From assembly GCA_032718475.1 (NCBI GenBank), contig JAUCBJ010008003.1, forward strand, positions 1 to 24,786: DNA of 24,786 nucleotides, given 5' to 3'. Positions within the stretch are counted from its first letter, which is position 1; each line of letters begins with the position of its first letter. The notes under the pieces are model-generated. The model saw only the letters and a program-made list of their open reading frames with translations. It ran no database searches and was not told the DNA's origin. The stretch comes from Nemertoderma westbladi. Its lineage: Eukaryota; Xenacoelomorpha; Nemertodermatida; Nemertodermatidae. A program made the translations under genes and the position numbers. Of the stretch, positions 23,424 to 24,786 are shown piece after piece.

Positions 23424-24786
23424 AAACGAGTTGGAAAAGTCAGAAATAGAGATCGAATGTGGCTGAGACGACAGCTAGAAACGCCTGCCGAGAATTTTCA
23501 ACGTCTATGGAAGATGCGAAATGGAATACGAGCAACACGAGAATGCGAATCAACTGCTAAGCGAACCCAGCGTTTACAGATGATGAGGAAGCATTATCAT
23601 GTTAAACTCAGTTCTGAATCAACTGCTGCGAGAACCCATCGCCTACAGATGATGAGGAAGCATTATCATGTTAAACTCAGTTCTGAATCAACTGCTGCGA
23701 GAACCCATCGCCTACAGATGATGAGGAAGCGTCAGCATGTTAAGCTCAGTGCTGAATCAACTGCTAAGCGAACCCATCGTCTACAGATGATGAGGAAGCA
23801 TTATCATGTTAAACTCAGTTCTGAATCAACTGCTAAGCGGAACCCATCGTCTACAGATGATGAGGAAGCATTATCATGTTAAACTCAGTTCTGAATCAAC
23901 TGCTGCGAGAACCCATCGCCTACAGATGATGAGGAAGCGTCAGCATGTTAAGCTCAGTGCTGAATCAACTGCTAAGCGAACCCAGCGTCTACAGATGATG
24001 AGGAAGCATTATCATGTTAAACTCAGTTCTGAATCAACTGCTGCGAGAACCCATCGCCTACAGATGATGAGGAAGCGTCAGCATGTTAAGCTCAGTGCTG
24101 AATCAACTGCTAAGCGAACCCAGCGTCTACAGATGATGAGGAAGCATTATCATGTTAAACTCAGTTCTGAATCAACTGCTGCGAGAACCCATCGCCTACA
24201 GATGATGATGAAGCGTCAGCATGTTAAGCTCAGTGCTGAATCAACTGCTAAGCGAACCCAGCGTCTACAGATGATGATGAAGCGTCAGCATGTTAAGCTC
24301 AGTGCTGAATCAACTGCTAAGCGAACCCATCGCCTACAGATGATGAGGAAGCGTCAGCATGTTAAGCTCAGTGCTGAATCAACTGCTAAGCGAACCCAGC
24401 GTCTACAGATGATGATGAAGCGTCAGCATGTTAAGCTCAGTGCTGAATCAACTGCTAAGCGAACCCATCGTCTACAGATGATGAGGAAGCATTATCATGT
24501 TAAACTCAGTTCTGAATCAACTGCTGCGAGAACCCATCGCCTACAGATGATGAGGAAGCGTCAGCATGTTAAGCTCAGTGCTGAATCAACTGCTAAGCGA
24601 ACCCAGCGTCTACAGATGATGAGGAAGCGTCAGCATGTTAAGCTCAGTGCTGAATCAACTGCTAAGCGAACCCATCGTCTACAGATGATGAGGAAGCATT
24701 ATCATGTTAAACTCAGTTCTGAATCAACTGCTGCGAGAACCCATCGCCTACAGATGATGAGGAAGCGTCAGCATGTTAAGCTCAGT
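23424..24786 (+). CDS. Exon 2 (partial): 23-residue basic repeats
   Basis: The exon follows the acceptor ATTATATTTCAG and continues the exon 1 frame (phase 0), starting KRVGKVRNRDRMWLRRQL. It then has a diverged repeat unit (ETPAENFQRLWKMRNGIR...) followed from 23547 by about 18 nearly identical 69-bp units, such as ESTAKRTQRLQMMRK plus RQHVKLSA. They are Arg/Lys-rich and probably helical. Units of two types alternate: HYHVKLSS-ESTAAR and RQHVKLSA-ESTAKR. From memory, similar ETPEQREARLxRxR repeats occur in animal proteins linked to Helitron/PIF1-type helicases. An extra G at about 23839 shifts the frame and meets a stop at 23880-23882; the other units stay open in the shifted frame to the window end. 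Confidence 0.6.
23547..24786 (+). repeat. 69-bp coding tandem repeat, about 18 units
   Basis: Units of 69 bp with landmarks GAATCAACTGCT, CTACAGATGATGAGGAAGC and CATGTTAA(A/G)CTCAGT. All are length-preserving except one with an extra G near 23839. Two unit types often alternate, giving a partial 138-bp higher-order pattern. The array continues past the window end. Confidence 0.97.

Overview
The window looks like AT-rich, intron-bearing DNA of an invertebrate animal. The evidence is spliceable exons with consensus GTAAGT donors and TTTCAG acceptors, tRNA-derived SINE-like sequences, a non-LTR reverse-transcriptase relic, an intact Merlin DNA transposon and many short inverted-repeat elements. 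Nothing looks bacterial. I cannot name the species; a marine invertebrate is a guess. All calls come from reading the sequence; no search was run.

Layout. (1) Positions 29-6687, minus strand: candidate exons of a split gene. They are 6687-6651 joined in frame to 6435-6322, and a 25-nt microexon 1096-1072 joined in frame to the 3' terminal exon 437-29. An exon at 9802-9765 may also belong. The introns hold two large minisatellites: a 19-bp unit at 1118-3339 and 27/37-bp units at 5525-6321. Units of both carry 5'-splice-site-like sequence on the gene's own strand. Between them, at 3761-3832 minus, a tRNA-like Pol III element carries a complete hammerhead-ribozyme core between its A and B boxes. 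(2) Positions 6738-14702: a nest of DNA elements. It holds an intact Merlin transposon (7433-8858, 28-bp perfect TIRs, 9-bp target duplication), a Merlin deletion derivative keeping only the transposase C-terminus, a 64-bp micro-element, a 2.0-kb element inserted in another element, an 894-bp imperfect palindrome and a LINE RT relic. Many of these share the 10-bp palindrome GTTCTAGAAC. (3) Positions 14703-16335: a short hAT-like relic and a 133-bp hairpin element. (4) Positions 16336-24786, plus strand: a split gene. Exon 1 (16336-21246) encodes a zinc-knuckle-like N-terminus, a 4.4-kb CTG/CAG triplet tract and an acidic tail. It splices in phase 0 across a 2.18-kb intron to exon 2 (from 23424), which encodes about 18 copies of a 23-residue basic repeat and runs off the window.

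Most notable: the roughly 1,471-triplet CTG/CAG tract inside an open frame, whose three single-base interruptions sum to three; the hammerhead core in a Pol III element; the splice-donor-bearing minisatellites; and the set of GG...CC elements with 8-9 bp target duplications, from 64 bp to 2.0 kb.
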